Source: Marinobacterium marinum (lineage in GTDB: Bacteria; Pseudomonadota; Gammaproteobacteria; Pseudomonadales; Balneatricaceae). From it: a DNA stretch of 64,000 nucleotides. Below, in pieces: positions 37,920 to 47,795 of the stretch. Made by a program: the position numbers and the translations under genes. Where the stretch lies: positions 124,001 through 188,000 of the forward strand of contig NZ_JACEMT010000033.1 of NCBI RefSeq assembly GCF_013868415.1, read 5' to 3'. Position 1 is the first letter of the stretch. The number at the start of each line of letters is the position of its first letter. The notes under the pieces are model-generated. The model saw nothing but the letters and a program-made list of their open reading frames with translations. It did not search any database and was not told where the DNA came from.

Positions 37920-39488
37920 TCAGGAAAACTGCTGGCGCAGGGCGCGTTTTAACAGTTTGCCCGAGGTGTTTTTAGGCAACCGAGTAACAAAATGAATCTG
38001 TTTGGGGACCTTGAACGGGGCCAGATGCATACGCGCATGGCGAATCAGCTCCTCGGCATCCAGTTCCGCTTCAGGCCTGAGCACAACCACCGCCGCGATT
38101 GCCTCTATCCATTTTTCGTCCGGTACACCAATCACGGCCACTTCATCCACTTCCGGGTGCGTGTAGAGCACATCTTCCACGTCACGGCTGGCTACCAGAA
38201 CGCCTCCGGTATTGACGATGTCCTTGATACGATCAACGATCCAGACATATCCCTGTTCGTCCTGATACCCCAGATCACCGGAGTGAAACCAGCCGTCCGT
38301 AAAGGCCTCCGCCGTTTCATCGGGCTTGCCCCAGTACCCCACCATAAGCTGGGGTGAGCGGTGTACCAGCTCGCCCTGTTCACCAGGCCTGCACACTTCA
38401 CCCGTAGCCGGATCAACAACCCGTGTTTCCACGCTCATCAATGGTCGCCCACAAGAAGCCGGGCGGGCCTGGTGCTCTTCCGGTCGCAGCACCGTTGCCA
38501 GAGGGGCGATCTCACTTTGTCCGTAGCAATTGTACAACCCGGACTGCGGCAGTCTGGCACTCAACTCTTGAACAATCGGCTCCGGCATGATGGAAGCACC
38601 ATAATACAGCTTATTCAGGTGCTGCAGCTCTGCAGCAACAAAGGATGGATGGTGCAGCAGGGAAATCCATACCGTCGGCGGGGCAAAGAAGCTGTTCAAC
38701 CGCTGTTCTTTCAAGTGCTGCAAAATCCCCTCAGGTGTCGGGGTATCCAGCACACATGTAAAGGCTCCTGCCAGTAAAGACGGAAGGGTAAACACGTGCA
38801 TCTGAGCCGAATGGTACAGAGGCAGGGCTGCCAGACAACGGTCGGTAGCCTTGATATCAAGATGCAACAGGCAACTGGCATATTCCGCCATCAACGAGCG
38901 ATGTGTATGCATGGCGCCTTTCGGATCGGATGTGGTACCCGATGTGTACAGAATTTGAACGACATCAGTATCCGACAGCTCTACCTGCGGCGCCCGATCT
39001 TCCCCTTCGCCCTGTGAAATCGCCAGTATATCTTCGTGCCTGTCCGCGTTTTCGCCATGCAGACGCCCCCGCACAACCAGATCCAGTGAATGTGCAATCG
39101 CATCCACATTCGCCTGCAGGCTGTCATCCATAAACAGGGCACTGGCACCGGATTGAATCAGCACATAGGCCAACTCACGTTCGGTCAATGAGAAGTTCAC
39201 CGGTACATGGATCAGGCCGGAACGGGTACAGGCCAGCCACAGAATCAGGTACGCATCGGAGTTTTTGCCATAGGCGGCAACTCTGTCCCCTTTGTGCAAC
39301 CCCAGTGCCAGCAGTCGATTGGCAACCCGATTAACCGCTCGGTCCAGGTCCTGATAGATCCAGCGACGCCCACGGTATTCCAAAGCGACCTGCTCGGCAC
39401 AACGAACCGCTATACGGTGCAAGGCATCACCAATCGTATTGCGTGTTGCCTGCTGCACCCAAGCTCGAGTATCCATCGCTATCGTCAT
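37920..39488 (-). CDS. Acyl-CoA synthetase (AMP-binding)
   Basis: 522 residues from ATG 39488 (GAGG 6 bases upstream; the frame opens at 39617). ANL-superfamily motifs: YTSGTTSDPKGAMHTHRS (about residues 181-198), YNCYGQSE, and SGDLGYQDEQGYVWIVDR with IKDIVNTGG near residue 417, ending with the catalytic-lysine region PKNTSGKLLKRAL. It activates a carboxylic acid, probably a fatty or branched acid, to its CoA ester. It lies downstream of the thiolase and acyl-CoA dehydrogenase, with a 235-base gap to the thiolase in which I see no gene. Confidence 0.85.
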   Translation of the reverse strand: MTIAMDTRAWVQQATRNTIGDALHRIAVRCAEQVALEYRGRRWIYQDLDRAVNRVANRLLALGLHKGDRVAAYGKNSDAYLILWLACTRSGLIHVPVNFSLTERELAYVLIQSGASALFMDDSLQANVDAIAHSLDLVVRGRLHGENADRHEDILAISQGEGEDRAPQVELSDTDVVQILYTSGTTSDPKGAMHTHRSLMAEYASCLLHLDIKATDRCLAALPLYHSAQMHVFTLPSLLAGAFTCVLDTPTPEGILQHLKEQRLNSFFAPPTVWISLLHHPSFVAAELQHLNKLYYGASIMPEPIVQELSARLPQSGLYNCYGQSEIAPLATVLRPEEHQARPASCGRPLMSVETRVVDPATGEVCRPGEQGELVHRSPQLMVGYWGKPDETAEAFTDGWFHSGDLGYQDEQGYVWIVDRIKDIVNTGGVLVASRDVEDVLYTHPEVDEVAVIGVPDEKWIEAIAAVVVLRPEAELDAEELIRHARMHLAPFKVPKQIHFVTRLPKNTSGKLLKRALRQQFS

Positions 39489-39723
39489 ATTCCACCTCGT
39501 CTTATTATTCTTGTACGATCCTGTATACCCATCAGTTGTGCACTGCCCTGCCGGCTTCCAGCAATGCCCGCATACGTTGCAGAACCGCTGATTTTCAAGC
39601 TGCTCCGAAGCGCTCATACTGCCGCCGTAACACCTCTCGACAGCCGCCCCAGCCAGGCACTTGCGCCCGCCTGATCACCGCCACACAAGGCATCAACGAT
39701 CTTGACTCATCATGATCCTGGCC

Positions 39724-40920
39724 TCAGACCCGCTCCAGGATCAGAGCAATACCCTGACCACCCCCAATGCACATGGTGACCAACGCTCGCCGCTTACCCG
39801 TGCGCTCCAGCTCGTACAGGGCCTTGAGCGTAATAATGGATCCCGTCGCCCCTACCGGGTGGCCATGTGCAATAGCACCACCATTGACGTTGACACAACT
39901 CGGATCGAAGTCCAGTGTCCGTGCCACTGCCAAAGCCTGTGCGGCAAAGGCTTCATTCGATTCGATCACGTCAATATCAGCCAGGCTCAACCCGGCCTGC
40001 TCCAGCGCTCGACGAACGGCCGGAATAGGGCCCAACCCCATCAAATGAGGCTCAACGCCCGCAAATGCGTAACCGACAAAACGCGCCCTGGGGGTCAGCC
40101 CTCGCGCCTGTGCTTCCGACATGGAGGTCAGCACCAGCGCTGCCGCACCATCATTAATGCCTGAAGCATTGCCCGCCGTTACAATTCCGTCCTTGCGAAA
40201 GGCCGGACGCAGCTTCTGCAGCCCGTCAAAGGTGACATCCGCCCGCACATGCTCATCTTCAGCGAACGACGATGTTTCACGCCCCTTGCGTACCGGCACG
40301 GGTACAATCTGAGATGCAAAATATCCGGACTGGGTCGCCAGCGACGCACGCTGATGACTATCAACGGAGTATTGATCCAGTTGTTCGCGTGTCAGGCCGT
40401 ATGCCTGCGCTATATTTTCGGCCGTGATGCCCATATGCCCGCTGTCAAAAGGGTCACTGAGAATGCCAACAGTCATGTCCAGTGCCTGAGTGTCCCCCAT
40501 ACGCTGCCCAAAACGCATATTGGGCAGCAGATAGGCCCCCCGACTCATGCTTTCGGCTCCGCCGGCCAGGGCAACGCGACTGGCTCCGGCCTGAATCAAC
40601 TGAGCCGCAGAGATCAGAGACTGAACGGAGGACCCACACAGACGATTCACGTTAAACGCTGCAGAACGCTCGGACAAACCGCAATTGAGCGCTATATGAC
40701 GCGACAGGTAAGCATCCTGGGGACTGGTCGTGATAATGTGTCCGAAAACGGCATGATCAATCTCGGCCGCCTCGATACCGGCCCGCTCAATGGCTGCCTG
40801 ACCGGCAAAGGTACCCAGTTCGGCAGGGGTATAAGCCGACAGGCTGCCCCCAAAATCACCTATCGCCGTGCGCGCACCCGCCACAATCACCACATCTTCA
40901 AGTTTAACGGTATCAAACAT
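39724..40920 (-). CDS. Acetyl-CoA C-acyltransferase (thiolase)
   Basis: 398 residues. The acylated Cys95 lies in [11 protein letters not shown]; the C-terminal catalytic motifs are [15 protein letters not shown] and [13 protein letters not shown]. It could perform biosynthetic acetoacetyl-CoA formation or degradative thiolysis; the operon with an acyl-CoA dehydrogenase and ligase favours beta-oxidation. It follows the dehydrogenase by 39 bases with GAGG 7 bases before its ATG. Confidence 0.88.
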   Translation of the reverse strand: MFDTVKLEDVVIVAGARTAIGDFGGSLSAYTPAELGTFAGQAAIERAGIEAAEIDHAVFGHIITTSPQDAYLSRHIALNCGLSERSAAFNVNRLCGSSVQSLISAAQLIQAGASRVALAGGAESMSRGAYLLPNMRFGQRMGDTQALDMTVGILSDPFDSGHMGITAENIAQAYGLTREQLDQYSVDSHQRASLATQSGYFASQIVPVPVRKGRETSSFAEDEHVRADVTFDGLQKLRPAFRKDGIVTAGNASGINDGAAALVLTSMSEAQARGLTPRARFVGYAFAGVEPHLMGLGPIPAVRRALEQAGLSLADIDVIESNEAFAAQALAVARTLDFDPSCVNVNGGAIAHGHPVGATGSIITLKALYELERTGKRRALVTMCIGGGQGIALILERV

Positions 40921-40959
40921 CCTGTTTCCTCTTGTTCTTATTAATGGCGTGGCATGGCT

Positions 40960-42147
40960 CTAGGCTGCCTGATTTGCCTTGCCCAACATGTCCCGGGCGA
41001 TGACTTCCTGCATGATTTCAGATGTGCCCGCATAAATCGTTTGAATACGCGCATCAACATAAAAACGCGAAATCGGATACTCCTGCGAATAACCGTACCC
41101 TCCAAACAGCTGCAGACAGCGGTCAACCGCACGGCACTGCATTTCACTCAGCATCAGCTTGAGCGCGGCCGCATCCGTGCTGTTCATCTCGCCCCAGCCG
41201 TAGCGCTGCAGACATTGGTTGAAATAGGCTCGGCCCATCTCCAACTCGGCGCGTACTGTTGCCAGCACAAAGCGGGTGTTCTGAAAATCGGCAATGCGTT
41301 GCCCGAACGCACGACGTTCCTGCACATACGCCAACGTTAACTGCAGCGCTCCGTCAATCGCGCCCAGCGCCTGTGCCCCGACCCCCAGGCGCTCTCGAGG
41401 CAGCTCCTGCATCAGATATACAAACCCCTTCCCGGCCTCACCCAAAAGAGCGGACTCGGGTACAACCAGATCATCGAAAAACAGCTCGGCTGTATCACTG
41501 GCATGCTGGCCTATTTTGCGAATCGGCTTGCCCCGGGAAAACCCCGGCAAACTCGCATCCACGAGGAACAGGGAGACTCCGCGCGCACCGGCTGCGGGGT
41601 CAGTCTTGGCGCACACAATCACCAAATCAGCCAATTGGCCATTGGTTATGAATACCTTGGCACCATTAAGCTTCCAGCCGTTATCCACTCGCTCGGCCGA
41701 TGTTCGCATGGCAGCCAGGTCACTGCCGGCCCCGGGCTCCGTCATGGCGATGGCACCCACGACCTCGCCACTGGCCATTCGTGGCAGCCAGTGCGCCTGT
41801 TGCGCCTCACTCCCCAGGTGCAGAAGGTAGGGCATGACGATGTTGGCGTGGATGTTATAGCCGCTGGCAAGCCCGCCAAAGCCTTGACGCGACATCTCCT
41901 CACACACCATCAGGCAGATATCGACGCCCGCGTTCGAACCGCCCAGCGCTTCCGGCAGATCCACGCCCAGTAATCCGGCCTCGCCCAGCGTATTCCACAA
42001 ACGCCGTGGCACCTGATGAGCCTCTTCCCAGCGCTCATACTCCGGTGCGACTTCCTGTTGCAGAATACGTTTAACCATTTCCTCAAATAACGCCCTGTCT
42101 TCATTGCCCACAACCGTATCGGTTGCGGACTGTCTGTATACGCTCAT
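40960..42147 (-). CDS. Acyl-CoA dehydrogenase
   Basis: 395 residues, FAD flavoprotein. Motifs AIAMTEPGAGSDLAAMR, KVFITNGQLADLVIV and the C-terminal FGGYGYSQEYPISRFYVDAR with IYAGTSEIMQ, whose Glu is the catalytic base in the main branch. It oxidises an acyl-CoA to the 2-enoyl-CoA and passes electrons to ETF. First gene of an operon with thiolase and acyl-CoA ligase, divergent from an AraC-type regulator. Hydratase and hydroxyacyl-CoA dehydrogenase genes are not present here. Confidence 0.88.
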   Translation of the reverse strand: MSVYRQSATDTVVGNEDRALFEEMVKRILQQEVAPEYERWEEAHQVPRRLWNTLGEAGLLGVDLPEALGGSNAGVDICLMVCEEMSRQGFGGLASGYNIHANIVMPYLLHLGSEAQQAHWLPRMASGEVVGAIAMTEPGAGSDLAAMRTSAERVDNGWKLNGAKVFITNGQLADLVIVCAKTDPAAGARGVSLFLVDASLPGFSRGKPIRKIGQHASDTAELFFDDLVVPESALLGEAGKGFVYLMQELPRERLGVGAQALGAIDGALQLTLAYVQERRAFGQRIADFQNTRFVLATVRAELEMGRAYFNQCLQRYGWGEMNSTDAAALKLMLSEMQCRAVDRCLQLFGGYGYSQEYPISRFYVDARIQTIYAGTSEIMQEVIARDMLGKANQAA

Positions 42148-42332
42148 GCCCGGCCCTTCTTGTCATTATCATCATGGCGCCTTCAACCAACCGGCACCTA
42201 ACCCATTAAAGAGTTTTGGACAAAGCCTTGGAATGACAATCGAGGTCGTTTTAATTGATCATACAGGCCAACTTGATACAGACTCGATATTCAGCTGTGT
42301 ACACTGATCGAAAGGAAGCGGAAGCCACAGAA

Positions 42333-43421
42333 ATGATAACGACAGACCTGCCCAGACCTTCTTGCAAGGCGCATATCGCCAATCATTACATTCGAGCCAG
42401 CATTGAGGGTGCCCTTCGGCAGGGTGCCGAACCCGGTGTTTTGCTGAAAGCGGCCGGTATTCCACCGACCTGGCTCGACACCCCCGAACACCTGATCAGC
42501 GAACACCAACTCAGTGAGCTTATCAAGGCGGTCTGGCGCCATACCCGTGACGAGTTCATGGGCCTGTCACCAACTCCGTGCCGCCGTGGCGTGTTTTCCC
42601 TGATGGCAGAACTGGCTCAAGGAGCCAGCACACTGGGTGGCATGTTGCAGCAGAGCGCTCGCTTCTATACCGCCTGGTCGGACGATCTGAATATCGGTTT
42701 GGAGGCGACACCTCATACACAAACATCCCTGGTGTTTTACCGCCTGCACCTGAACCATCAAGGGAAGGACAGGCACCACCTGCTGCAGGAGTTCATTCTG
42801 TTGATGTGGCAGCGCCTTGCCAGCTGGCTGGTCGGACAGCAGATCCCCATTGCCAGCACCTGCTTCGGGTACCCGCCTCCTCCCCACGCACGCGAGTACC
42901 GTGCCATGTTTCTGGGTGAACTGCTTTACGAACAGCCACTGTGCGGCTTCTACCTTCATCCTCGCTACCTGCAACTGCCCGTCATCCGCAGCACCACCGA
43001 GCTGCAAGCCTTCCTGCAAAACAGCCCCGCCATGATTTTGCACCGCCCGGTCCCTGACAACAGCCTGCAAACCCGCATCCGAGTCCTGTTGCAGCGCCAT
43101 GACCTTGACCAGATGCCGGAGCTGGACACCATCAGTCAGCTATTGGCCATTGCACCGCGCACCCTGCGTCGCCGTTTACAGGATGAAGGCACGACCATTC
43201 GTGAAATAAAGGAGAGACTGCGCAGAGATTTTGCGCTGAAGCTGCTGGCCAGTGAGCATGTCAGCGTGCAGGAGGTGGCGGAACAAACCGGATTTGCTGA
43301 GGCTGCCGCCTTTTGCCGCGCCTTCAAGCGCTGGACGGGGTACTCGCCGACACGCTGGCGGCGCCACATCAAAACGCTGGGCCGCCAGACTCAGGCAGGC
43401 AACCCGAACGGGTTGCCTTGA
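42333..43421 (+). CDS. AraC-family regulator with arabinose-binding-like N-terminal domain
   Basis: 362 residues from ATG 42333 (GGAAG 8 bases upstream; the frame opens at 42255). N-terminal ligand domain of the OruR/ArgR-like type (ASIEGALRQGAEPGVLLKAAGIP), C-terminal double helix-turn-helix with LAIAPRTLRRRLQDEGTTIREIKERLR and VSVQEVAEQTGFAEAAAFCRAFKRWTG. It is divergent from the acyl-CoA dehydrogenase operon across 185 bases and is its likely regulator. The inducer is unknown. Confidence 0.87.
   Translation: MITTDLPRPSCKAHIANHYIRASIEGALRQGAEPGVLLKAAGIPPTWLDTPEHLISEHQLSELIKAVWRHTRDEFMGLSPTPCRRGVFSLMAELAQGASTLGGMLQQSARFYTAWSDDLNIGLEATPHTQTSLVFYRLHLNHQGKDRHHLLQEFILLMWQRLASWLVGQQIPIASTCFGYPPPPHAREYRAMFLGELLYEQPLCGFYLHPRYLQLPVIRSTTELQAFLQNSPAMILHRPVPDNSLQTRIRVLLQRHDLDQMPELDTISQLLAIAPRTLRRRLQDEGTTIREIKERLRRDFALKLLASEHVSVQEVAEQTGFAEAAAFCRAFKRWTGYSPTRWRRHIKTLGRQTQAGNPNGLP
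43398..43417. terminator. Hairpin at the AraC / phaB convergent junction
   Basis: GGCAACCC and GGGTTGCC form a perfect 8-bp stem around GAAC, overlapping the last codons of the AraC gene. No T-tract is seen, so it is a candidate only. Confidence 0.35.
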
Positions 43422-43431
43422 ACAAAGCACA

Positions 43432-44181
43432 TCAGAACATGTGCAAACCACCGTTGATGGAAAAATCCGCCCCCGTGATGTAGGCCGACTCATCCTCGGC
43501 CAGGAAAGTCACGATGCGACCGATTTCGGCCGGCTCACCCAGGCGACCGACCGGAATGGATTTGGCAATCTTGTCCAGAATCGCATCATCAATCTTGGCC
43601 ACCATCGGCGTCATCACATAACCCGGCGATACGGTGTTAACGGTTACCCCCTTGGCTGCCACTTCCTGTGCCAGCGCCTTGGTGAAACCGTGAATACCGG
43701 CTTTGGCAGCAGAGTAGTTGGTTTGACCAAACTGTCCCTTCTGCGCATTCACCGAGGAGATATTGATAACACGACCAAAACCCTGTTCGATCATCGGATT
43801 AACAACCAGGCGAGTCATATGGAACATGGAGTCCAGGTTCGCCGTCAGAACCTCATCCCACTGCTCCCAGCTCATTTTCTTGAACTGGCCGTCTCGAGTG
43901 ATACCGGCATTATTCACCAGTACATCAACATTGCGCCCCGTCAACTCCTTGACCGTCGCGATACAGGCTGCACAGGATTCGGCGTCAGTCACGTCCCCAT
44001 AAGCCACATCCACTTCATACCCGGCCTTGCGCTGCTCTTCCTGCCAGGCCCTGGCCTTGTCATGATTACCGCCACTGTTATAACCGGCCACCACATGAAA
44101 GCCGGCATCACACAACTTGCGGCAGATCGCTTCACCCAAACCACCGGTACCACCGGTGACCAATGCTACTCGTTTGCTCAT
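43432..44181 (-). CDS. phaB: Acetoacetyl-CoA reductase PhaB
   Basis: 249-residue short-chain dehydrogenase. Cofactor motif ALVTGGTGGLGEAI, NNAG, catalytic Ser (ISSVNAQKGQFGQ) and Tyr-Lys (NYSAAKAG), and the PhaB-type end YITGADFSINGGLHMF. It makes (R)-3-hydroxybutyryl-CoA with NADPH for polyhydroxybutyrate. GGGAAG precedes the ATG. No phaC or phaA adjoins it; the thiolase at 39724-40920 could supply acetoacetyl-CoA. Confidence 0.9.
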   Translation of the reverse strand: MSKRVALVTGGTGGLGEAICRKLCDAGFHVVAGYNSGGNHDKARAWQEEQRKAGYEVDVAYGDVTDAESCAACIATVKELTGRNVDVLVNNAGITRDGQFKKMSWEQWDEVLTANLDSMFHMTRLVVNPMIEQGFGRVINISSVNAQKGQFGQTNYSAAKAGIHGFTKALAQEVAAKGVTVNTVSPGYVMTPMVAKIDDAILDKIAKSIPVGRLGEPAEIGRIVTFLAEDESAYITGADFSINGGLHMF

Positions 44182-44371
44182 ACTTCGCTTCCCTTTTCCA
44201 TATTAGCGGCCAGGCCCGCTTCCGAAGACCTTATACTGACCCCCTGAAAACGAGGCCGCAGAGTTTTGAATGCACACTTTGATAATGCCAGTTCACCCTG
44301 TAACTGCATTGATCATAGTCTAATTAAACTGTGTCAGAAGCATGACCTTGGTTGATTAGGGTTATTGCCTA

Positions 44372-45745
44372 TCAGCGAGATGCAGGCAAGACGTTCGAAG
44401 CGGTATCCAGCGCCTGCAGGTAGCGCTTGACCCAGGAGGAGGCCACTACGGCCGTAATCGCGTTGGCGACGACCAACGCACAGAACATGCCCGTCAGGCC
44501 AAACAGCTGGTTCCCCAGCCAGCCCAACGGCACATACATCAGAAACAGCCGGAACAGGCTGATGCGCATCGCACGCATCGGCTGATGCAAGGCATTAAAG
44601 GACGATGCGCTCAAGAACGTCATCGCCTGAAAACCGAAACCGGCCGGCACAATCAACATCCACGTCTGCAGCCAGCGTGCCACGGCCGGATCATCACTGA
44701 ACAACTGTGCAATACTGCCGGACGCCAATACCAGCACCCCGAAGATCAACAGCTGCCACAGCAGTGCAAAACGAATCGCCCCACGGTAGGCGGCCTTCAC
44801 CCGCTCCACCTTAAGCGCACCATAGTTCTGACTGATAAAAGGCGGCAGTGTCATCGACAAGGCCAGACACACCAGCAAGGACAGAGATTCAATGCGCGCA
44901 CCGGCCCCAAAAGCGGCAACCGCTTCAGCGCCATGAACGGCGACCAACGCCGTCAAAATACCATTGGCCAGAGGGGTCATCATATTGGAAAGGGCCGCCG
45001 GCAAACTGATTGATAGTACTTTCCGCCAGTTATTCAGCATCAGACGCGGCTCTGGCCAGGCCAGTACCAGCATCCCCTTGCGGTGATAAAGCAGATGCAG
45101 CGCCAACAGTGTTGTTATAGACCAGGCCAACACACTGGCCAAAGCGGCCCCACGAATCCCCATTGCCGGTACCGGCCCCCAACCAAAAATCAGCAAGGGA
45201 TCAAGAATGATATTGATCAGGGACGAGATCAGCATGACCGCTGCGGAAAGCCGGGTATCACCCGAGGCACGAAAAGTGCTGTTACACACCATATTCAACA
45301 CCAGAAAAACCGAGCCGGCGAACCATACTTCCATATAGGCATCGATCAACGGCAGCAACTCGGGATCAGCCCCCATCAGCCGAAAAATCGGATCGGCAAA
45401 ATGCTGCCCGGTGATGCCCACGACGGTCAGCAGCAGGACCGTCAACAACAGGTTATCCGTTGCCAGGCGAGCAGCCTGTTGTTCGCTGCCATTTCCGCTG
45501 CCAATCAGACGCGCCAGAGTTGCCGATGTCCCGACCCCCAACCCGATGGCAAGACTGACAACCGAAAAGGAGACCGGAAAGGTAAAAGCCAGAGCAGCCA
45601 TGGGCGCCGTGCCCAACTGAGCCACAAACCAGATGTCAGCCAAATTGAACAGCATCAGACTGACAATGCCGAACATCATCGGGACTGTCATACTCACCAG
45701 CGTCTGGCGAATGGGGGCGTTAAGCAGATCGAGCGGCCTGGACAT
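44372..45745 (-). CDS. MATE-family multidrug/toxin extrusion transporter
   Basis: 457 residues with about twelve hydrophobic helices and two homologous halves beginning PIRQTLVSMTVPMMFGIVSL. Motifs VGTSATLARLIGSG and FGAGARIESL are typical of MATE antiporters, which export cationic drugs or other toxic compounds with Na+ or H+. AGGAG is 4 bases before the ATG. It stands alone; the substrate is unknown. Confidence 0.9.
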   Translation of the reverse strand: MSRPLDLLNAPIRQTLVSMTVPMMFGIVSLMLFNLADIWFVAQLGTAPMAALAFTFPVSFSVVSLAIGLGVGTSATLARLIGSGNGSEQQAARLATDNLLLTVLLLTVVGITGQHFADPIFRLMGADPELLPLIDAYMEVWFAGSVFLVLNMVCNSTFRASGDTRLSAAVMLISSLINIILDPLLIFGWGPVPAMGIRGAALASVLAWSITTLLALHLLYHRKGMLVLAWPEPRLMLNNWRKVLSISLPAALSNMMTPLANGILTALVAVHGAEAVAAFGAGARIESLSLLVCLALSMTLPPFISQNYGALKVERVKAAYRGAIRFALLWQLLIFGVLVLASGSIAQLFSDDPAVARWLQTWMLIVPAGFGFQAMTFLSASSFNALHQPMRAMRISLFRLFLMYVPLGWLGNQLFGLTGMFCALVVANAITAVVASSWVKRYLQALDTASNVLPASR

Positions 45746-45879
45746 GCTGCTCCTGTAAGCGGAAGAAAAAGAACGGGGCCAAAGTGTAACAGAAAACCGG
45801 CGGGCCGCGTTCGACAGCCCGAGTAAATATCCAGCAGGCCTGTCACCTCATCATTCCCTTCACACCGTGCCGCCGCACG

Positions 45880-45909
45880 TTAACAGTCTCCCTGACTACA
45901 CGTTATACT
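45880..45909 (+). promoter_or_regulatory. Candidate sigma-70 promoter of the TPR gene
   Basis: TTAACA (45880-45885) and TATACT (45904-45909) are separated by 18 bases, upstream of the TPR gene. A small hairpin CAGGGT/ACCCTG (45946-45961) lies in the presumed leader. The rest of the 253-base gap shows no gene. Confidence 0.35.
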
Positions 45910-45998
45910 AGCGCTCAAATACACAGGTTTGGGCAGGCCTGGCAGCAGGGTATCAACCCTGTCCGCAAGGTTGCCATCACGAATTTAGAGGACGCTTG

Positions 45999-46718
45999 AT
46001 GAACCAATCCAACCAGGCTCAGCAGCAAAAAGCCATGCTGGAATCCGAACACTCCCGCGCAGAAGGATTGAAGCACGAAAAAGCCGGCAACTACCCCCAG
46101 GCCATCGAGTGTTTCCAAAAGGCACTGACTCTCTGCCCGGGCAGCTACAATGCCTGGATCAACATGGGAGTGGTGTTGATCAAGGCACAACAGTACAAGG
46201 CAGCAGAAGAAGCTTTCAGAAAGGTCCTCAAGTTTTCTCCGGATGACACCGTCGCCCTGAACAACCTGGGCTATGTTCTGCTGCACTCCAACCCGCAGGA
46301 AGCCGAAAATATTTTCAAGCGCTATCTGGAACTGAAGCCCCGGGACGTACAGGCACAGTACAATTACAGTATCGCCCTGCAGCAAAACGACAAGTCCGCG
46401 CAAGCATTGGACATTCTGGAGCAACTGGTTGCACAGACCTCCCCCCAGCCGATCATTCTGAACAATACCGGCCTGCTGGCATTCAATGTCAAAAATGATG
46501 CCGACACTGCCGTCACCCACATTACGCATGCACTGTCCCTGCAACCGGATCTGATGATGGGGTGGTACAACCTGGCCATGATCGTTGCCAAACGGCAGTT
46601 TATCCTGAACGACGAGCACAAGCGCCTGATCGGCATGAACGATTTGGGGGATGACGCGAACGAAACGGCCACCCGACTGCTGGAAAAGGCACGAGATCTG
46701 GGCCTGCCGATCGAGTAA
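45999..46718 (+). CDS. Tetratricopeptide repeat protein
   Basis: 239 residues from ATG 45999 (GAGG 7 bases upstream). After a Gln-rich N-terminus there are about four to five TPR units, for example EHEKAGNYPQAIECFQKAL-like and AWINMGVVLIKAQQYKAAEE. No signal peptide is visible, so it is probably a cytoplasmic protein-interaction scaffold. It is convergent with the porin-like gene of the indole operon. Partner unknown. Confidence 0.85.
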   Translation: MNQSNQAQQQKAMLESEHSRAEGLKHEKAGNYPQAIECFQKALTLCPGSYNAWINMGVVLIKAQQYKAAEEAFRKVLKFSPDDTVALNNLGYVLLHSNPQEAENIFKRYLELKPRDVQAQYNYSIALQQNDKSAQALDILEQLVAQTSPQPIILNNTGLLAFNVKNDADTAVTHITHALSLQPDLMMGWYNLAMIVAKRQFILNDEHKRLIGMNDLGDDANETATRLLEKARDLGLPIE

Positions 46719-46781
46719 GGCCGGCCCGACCAGATTCGGTATTTTCCCGACGACAGGACCCGAACCTGCCTGGATCAACAA

Positions 46782-46801
46782 GCCCCGCCTGACGGCGGGG
46801 C
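46782..46801 (-). terminator. Terminator of the iif-porin operon
   Basis: GCCCCGCC and GGCGGGGC form a perfect 8-bp GC stem with loop TGAC, 30 bases after the stop of the porin-like gene. On the minus strand it is followed by TTGTTG. It lies between convergent genes and may serve both. Confidence 0.65.
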
Positions 46802-46830
46802 ACAGGCGATAGCTCCCTCCAATGCAAATG

Positions 46831-47730
46831 TCAGAAAGGCAAAATGGCCTTGACCCAGAAGGCGTCGCCTTCGGGACGATTTTCCACCGCCATCTCTTTC
46901 TGGTATTTCAATGACAGGAAGAAACCCTTGCCGTTGTCGTATTTAATGGACGGGCCGATGGCGAACGCTTGTCCTTCATTGCCGATATCGACACCATTCA
47001 CTTCATCACCGGTAGTCTGCTTGTAGCCATACCCCCCAATCCCCACAACCCAATTGGGACTTACACCATAGCCGAGCGAATAGTCAAAGTGCAGCTCCTG
47101 ACCGGACTGGTAATTCGTATCATTGTTCTCGAAATTGTAGTCATACATCAGCTTGATGTCGGCGTTCCAACCGGTCGGGTTGACCCAGGACGCCGCATAG
47201 GCCGCCTGTACTCCCCAGTAGTTGCGACCAATATTGGCCATATCTTCAACATCATATTCACCCACGGGTATGAATACGTCCATTCCCACCACCGAGTGAA
47301 AGTTGGGATTATGATGGTACGCCAGAGCAAATGCGGTCAAATCAATGTCGCCCACCCCTCGATTACTGTCTCTCATACTGCCAACCGACACATCCATATC
47401 GACCAACGGCAGCAAGGCAGCATGAAACAGCTGTCCTCCGAACAGAGTGGTATCAGTCACCCAAACCAGGCGTGGCGCCACCACGTTGGCACGCAAACGG
47501 AAATCGATCGGCACACGGCTACCAGAGCCATCCATCAGATCGTCCGCTGCATACCGGTTGGCATAGAGCAACGAATAAACGCCGGGAGGTGGCAACGCGC
47601 CCATCAGGTAGTTTTCAGCTCCCATGGCGTAATTCGAGCCACCACCCTCGGTAGCCTGAGCTTCGCCGGGGACACACAATGCCATCACCATAGCCGATGC
47701 AGCACCGACCTTGTGGAAGAATTTCATCAT
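46831..47730 (-). CDS. MetA-pathway phenol-degradation-type outer membrane protein
   Basis: 299 residues. Signal peptide ends near QATEGG; the mature start GGSNYAMGAENYLMGALPPPG and repeated amphipathic strands ending with FWVKAILPF match the transporter family associated with meta-pathway phenol degradation. It should be an outer-membrane beta-barrel importing hydrophobic aromatics. It is the last gene of the iifABCD-like operon (65 bases after iifD) just before the terminator, so uptake of indole is a natural hypothesis. Confidence 0.82.
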   Translation of the reverse strand: MMKFFHKVGAASAMVMALCVPGEAQATEGGGSNYAMGAENYLMGALPPPGVYSLLYANRYAADDLMDGSGSRVPIDFRLRANVVAPRLVWVTDTTLFGGQLFHAALLPLVDMDVSVGSMRDSNRGVGDIDLTAFALAYHHNPNFHSVVGMDVFIPVGEYDVEDMANIGRNYWGVQAAYAASWVNPTGWNADIKLMYDYNFENNDTNYQSGQELHFDYSLGYGVSPNWVVGIGGYGYKQTTGDEVNGVDIGNEGQAFAIGPSIKYDNGKGFFLSLKYQKEMAVENRPEGDAFWVKAILPF

Positions 47731-47795
47731 CAGGCAAGTCCTGTGTTGTTCTTGTTATTGGCGCACCGCCCCGAGACAGGTGCGCATGAGCGGCT

